This document shows, piece after piece, positions 6,038-8,229 of a stretch of DNA of 8,229 bases (position 1 is its first letter; every line of letters starts with the position of its first letter). The position numbers and the translations under genes were made by a program. The notes below the pieces were generated by a model. The model was not told the DNA's origin. It worked only from the letters and a program-made list of their open reading frames with translations, and did no database searches. The DNA comes from an uncultured bacterium (GTDB lineage: Bacteria > Chloroflexota > Anaerolineae > JACIWP01): NCBI GenBank assembly GCA_903872005.1, contig CAIQJD010000972.1, positions 1-8,229 on the forward strand. The letters run 5' to 3'.

Positions 6038-7231
6038 ATGACGAGAGTGGGGATCAGGTGGTTCCGCATCGCTCTGGCTTGCGGGGTGCTATTTTGGTGC
6101 GGCGTCGGCTGCTTGGCCGGGAATGTTGGCGCCCAGCCGACGCCCATGATGACAGAGGCGGCGCAGCCGAGCGTGGCGCGAACGGCGGAAGCGACCGGGC
6201 GGCCGGCGCCGGAAAGATCGTCGGCCGGCGTATCCAACATGGCGCTCATTCCGGGCGGCGAGTTCGCGATGGGCGACCATCACGGGTATCAGGATCCGAA
6301 GATGGTTGGCAGTGATGAGACGCCCATTCACACGGTGCGCGTGAATACGTTCTATTTGAGCGCCACCGAGACGACGAACGAGCAGTTCGCGGCGTTCCTC
6401 AATTCGGTTCAGTTGCGCGACGAGATTGAGGCGCGGGATGGGTTCGTCTATGGCAAAGGCGGAAACGAGCTGTATTTTGCGACGCGCCAGGTAGATCGTT
6501 ACAGTCGCATTGGATGGGATGGCAGCGCCTTCACGGTGCTGGATGGACGCGGCGCACATCCTGTGACGAGCGTGCGCTGGTTTGGCGCGATTGCTTTTGC
6601 CAATTGGCTGAGTCTCCAGAATGGATTTGAAGCCTGCTATGATCTTTCGAGCGGCGCCTGGGACGCCTCCAAGAAAGGCTATCGTCTGCCGACGGAGGCC
6701 GAGTGGGAGTATGCCGGGCGCGGCGGCCTATATGACCCATATCGCAATTTCCCCTGGGGCGACGAGCCGGATCAGACCAAAGCGAACTGGCCCAACTCCG
6801 GCGATCCCTTCGAGACGGGGCCGCTCCCCTGGACAACGCCGGCGGGGTTCTACAATGGCCGGCTGCAGAACAAGGCCGACTTCGACTGGCCGGGCAGCCA
6901 GGAGACCTATCAGACCTCGGATGGGGCCAATGCATACGGGTTGTACGATATGGCCGGCAACGTCTGGGAGTTCGTCTACGACTGGTATGCCCGTGATTAC
7001 TACAGCCGAAGCCCGCAGGACAACCCGCGCGGGCCGGATGCCGGCTCGCCCATGCCGGACGGCAAGCCCTATCGCGGGATGCGCGGTGGCAACTGGTACA
7101 ACGGCGATTTCGGTTGGTCGCGGGTATCGAACCGCGATCCCAGCTACTTCCGCGGCCCGGAAGACCCGAACCATCCTTATTATCACGTCGGCTTTCGCCT
7201 GGCGCTGGACGCCGAAGCCGCAGCGCGTTGA
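6038..7231 (+). CDS. Secreted SUMF1/FGE-sulfatase-fold protein lacking catalytic cysteines
   Basis: This is an exported protein of 397 residues with one SUMF1 (formylglycine-generating-enzyme, C-type-lectin-related) domain. The start at 6038 has GAGG 7 bases upstream and gives an N-terminus with charged residues, a hydrophobic core at about 11-27 and likely cleavage VGA-QP after residue 32. A poorly conserved Ala/Pro/Thr stretch follows to about residue 66. Domain landmarks are MALIPGGEFAMGD (68-80), ETPIHTVRVNTFYLSATETTNEQF, GYRLPTEAEWEYAGRGG (214-230), GLYDMAGNVWEFVYDW with GNVWE at 307-311, MRGGNW (348-353) and GFRLALD (385-391). In true aerobic FGEs two cysteines that bind copper lie in the segment after RGGSW (human Cys336 and Cys341). 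Here the segment RGGNWYNGDFGWSRVSNRD has none. It is therefore more likely a binding, structural or different-activity relative than a sulfatase activator. It precedes the ASST-like lipoprotein gene by 13 bp, implying joint function. Confidence 0.93.
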   Translation: MTRVGIRWFRIALACGVLFWCGVGCLAGNVGAQPTPMMTEAAQPSVARTAEATGRPAPERSSAGVSNMALIPGGEFAMGDHHGYQDPKMVGSDETPIHTVRVNTFYLSATETTNEQFAAFLNSVQLRDEIEARDGFVYGKGGNELYFATRQVDRYSRIGWDGSAFTVLDGRGAHPVTSVRWFGAIAFANWLSLQNGFEACYDLSSGAWDASKKGYRLPTEAEWEYAGRGGLYDPYRNFPWGDEPDQTKANWPNSGDPFETGPLPWTTPAGFYNGRLQNKADFDWPGSQETYQTSDGANAYGLYDMAGNVWEFVYDWYARDYYSRSPQDNPRGPDAGSPMPDGKPYRGMRGGNWYNGDFGWSRVSNRDPSYFRGPEDPNHPYYHVGFRLALDAEAAAR

Positions 7232-7236
7232 GAGGA
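7232..7236 (+). promoter_or_regulatory. Ribosome binding site of the ASST-like lipoprotein gene
   Basis: GAGGA at 7232-7236 starts one base after the upstream TGA (7229-7231). It is 8 bases from ATG 7245 but only 2 from the alternative in-frame ATG 7239, which favours 7245. The placement suggests translational coupling with the SUMF1-domain gene. Confidence 0.6.
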
Positions 7237-7244
7237 ACATGAGC

Positions 7245-8229
7245 ATGAAAACGTCCCCGATCTTGATCGCCCTCGTCGTCCTGATTTTGAACCTGACCAT
7301 GTCAGGTTGTGGCGTTGCGACGCCGACGCCGGCGACTGCGCCGGCCGCGTCCCCGACGTCTGCTCCGACGCCGACGGCTGCCGCGCAGCCGACGCTCAAA
7401 CCGCCTCGGTCGGAGACGCCGGCCCCGCCTGAGCAGAAGCCGGCGCCGCAGGGTGGCAACCAGCCGCCGGCCCGCACGCAGAGTGCAGTGACTACCGTGG
7501 CGCAGCCGGTTGGGTTGATCGTGAATACGCCCCAGTCCTACGCCGGCTACACCCTCTTCGCGCCCAAACACCACACGGCCACCTATCTGATTGACAACCA
7601 GGGGGCGGTCGTCCATGCGTGGACTGGCAGCAAGTACGAGCCGGGACAATCGGTCTATCTGCTCGAGAACGGTCATCTTCTGCGTACCTGTATGACCAAA
7701 GGGCCGCTCGGCACCGGCGGCGGCGAAGGCGGCCGCGTGGAGGAATATGATTGGGATGGCAAGCTGGTCTGGGAGTTCGACTATTCCACCGATCAGCGCA
7801 TGCAGCACCATGACATCCATCCACTGCCGAACGGGAATATCCTGATGTTGGTCGTGGAGAAGAAGACCTACGATGAGGCCATCGCGGCCGGCTTCCCGCT
7901 GAGCAAGCTGGAAGGAGAGGTCAAGCGGCAAGGAATGATGCTGCCGGACATGGTGGTGGAGATCAAGCCCGTCTATCCCGCCGGCGGTCAGGTGGTTTGG
8001 GAATGGCATGTGTGGGATCATCTTGTGCAGGACGCCGATTCGGCGAAGGCAAACTACGGCAACGTGGCGGAACACCCGGAACTCATTCAGGCCGACGATG
8101 AAGGGAAGGCCGTGCCGGCGTTTTGGAACCACATGAATTCTATAGACTACCATCCGGCGTTTGATCAGATCATGTTGAGCGTGCGGGGCAATAGCGAACT
8201 CTGGATCATTGACCACAGCACGACGACGA
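7245..8229 (+). CDS. Arylsulfotransferase (ASST)-type beta-propeller lipoprotein (3' partial)
   Basis: The frame is open from ATG 7245 to the window end, 328 codons, with no stop. The N-terminus MKTSPILIALVVLILNLTMSGCG is a lipoprotein-type signal with Cys22 as the likely lipidated residue, so the protein should be anchored outside the cytoplasmic membrane. Residues about 25-95 are a Pro/Thr/Ala-rich spacer. The rest matches the aryl-sulfate sulfotransferase family, PAPS-independent enzymes that move sulfate between phenolic compounds on a six-bladed propeller. Landmarks are TYLIDNQGAVVHAW, EYDWDGKLVWEFDYS, QHHDIHPLPNGNIL (187-200), VVWEWHVWDHL, WNHMNSIDY (294-302) and QIMLSVRGNSELWIIDHS (308-325). 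His296 and Arg314 are 18 residues apart, the spacing I recall for sulfate-site His356 and Arg374 of E. coli AssT. The residue matching nucleophile His436 would fall beyond the window. The domain assignment is strong; true sulfotransferase activity is unproven. Confidence 0.9.
   Translation, partial: MKTSPILIALVVLILNLTMSGCGVATPTPATAPAASPTSAPTPTAAAQPTLKPPRSETPAPPEQKPAPQGGNQPPARTQSAVTTVAQPVGLIVNTPQSYAGYTLFAPKHHTATYLIDNQGAVVHAWTGSKYEPGQSVYLLENGHLLRTCMTKGPLGTGGGEGGRVEEYDWDGKLVWEFDYSTDQRMQHHDIHPLPNGNILMLVVEKKTYDEAIAAGFPLSKLEGEVKRQGMMLPDMVVEIKPVYPAGGQVVWEWHVWDHLVQDADSAKANYGNVAEHPELIQADDEGKAVPAFWNHMNSIDYHPAFDQIMLSVRGNSELWIIDHSTTT

Noticed and set aside
5383..6249. Open frame of 288 residues on the minus strand
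   Set aside because: The product is Arg-rich low-complexity sequence antisense to the linker and TIG domain of the secreted protein and the start of the SUMF1 gene. It is a typical GC-rich shadow frame.
6728..7477. Open frame of 249 residues on the minus strand
   Set aside because: It is opposite the conserved C-terminal half of the SUMF1 domain and the lipoprotein signal region. No domain or ribosome binding site was seen.
7302..8216. Open frame of 304 residues on the minus strand at the right end
   Set aside because: It lies opposite the ASST-like reading frame, which matches a known family throughout. The minus product has no recognisable domain and ends in an Arg-rich run that mirrors the Pro/Thr/Ala linker codons.

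Overview
The window is about 8.2 kb of GC-rich bacterial DNA with dense coding, short gaps and AGGAGG/GAGG-type ribosome binding sites. The secreted proteins carry Pro/Thr-rich linkers (TPTP/STPT runs). MalF/MalG-type sugar permeases sit beside dehydrogenases, and the hexamer GCCGGC is very common. Together these suggest a Chloroflexota genome (Anaerolineae or Caldilineae style). That placement is inference from style, since no marker gene is present.

Left part (1-2719, + strand): the end of a carbohydrate-uptake operon. It holds a MalF/UgpA-like permease missing its 5' end, a MalG/UgpE-like permease, and a zinc-type medium-chain alcohol/polyol dehydrogenase. The binding protein and ATPase are not in the window and may lie upstream or elsewhere. 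A convergent gene on the minus strand (2822-3922) encodes an Ldh2/MdhA/YiaK-type NAD(P)-dependent oxidoreductase. A strong, nearly perfect hairpin lies between the two convergent stop codons. The likely theme is import of a sugar, polyol or sugar acid and its processing by two unrelated dehydrogenases; the substrate cannot be read from sequence.

Middle (3923-4224): a divergent intergenic region of about 300 bp. It contains a GC-rich palindrome, an AT-richer stretch with short direct repeats (likely promoter/operator DNA), and a leader able to form a long closing stem around two hairpins just before the next ribosome binding site.

Right part (4225-8229, + strand): three genes for exported proteins. 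The first is a 570-residue secreted protein of unknown function, with an internally duplicated helical domain, a Pro/Thr linker and an IPT/TIG-like beta domain. The second is a secreted SUMF1/FGE-sulfatase-fold protein with no cysteines at the catalytic positions of true formylglycine-generating enzymes. The third is a lipoprotein with an arylsulfotransferase (ASST)-type beta-propeller, cut by the window end. The last two are 13 bp apart and probably co-translated. The set looks like a cell-surface module of unknown function and is the most interesting part of the window.

No RNA gene, CRISPR array, insertion sequence or phage gene was recognised.
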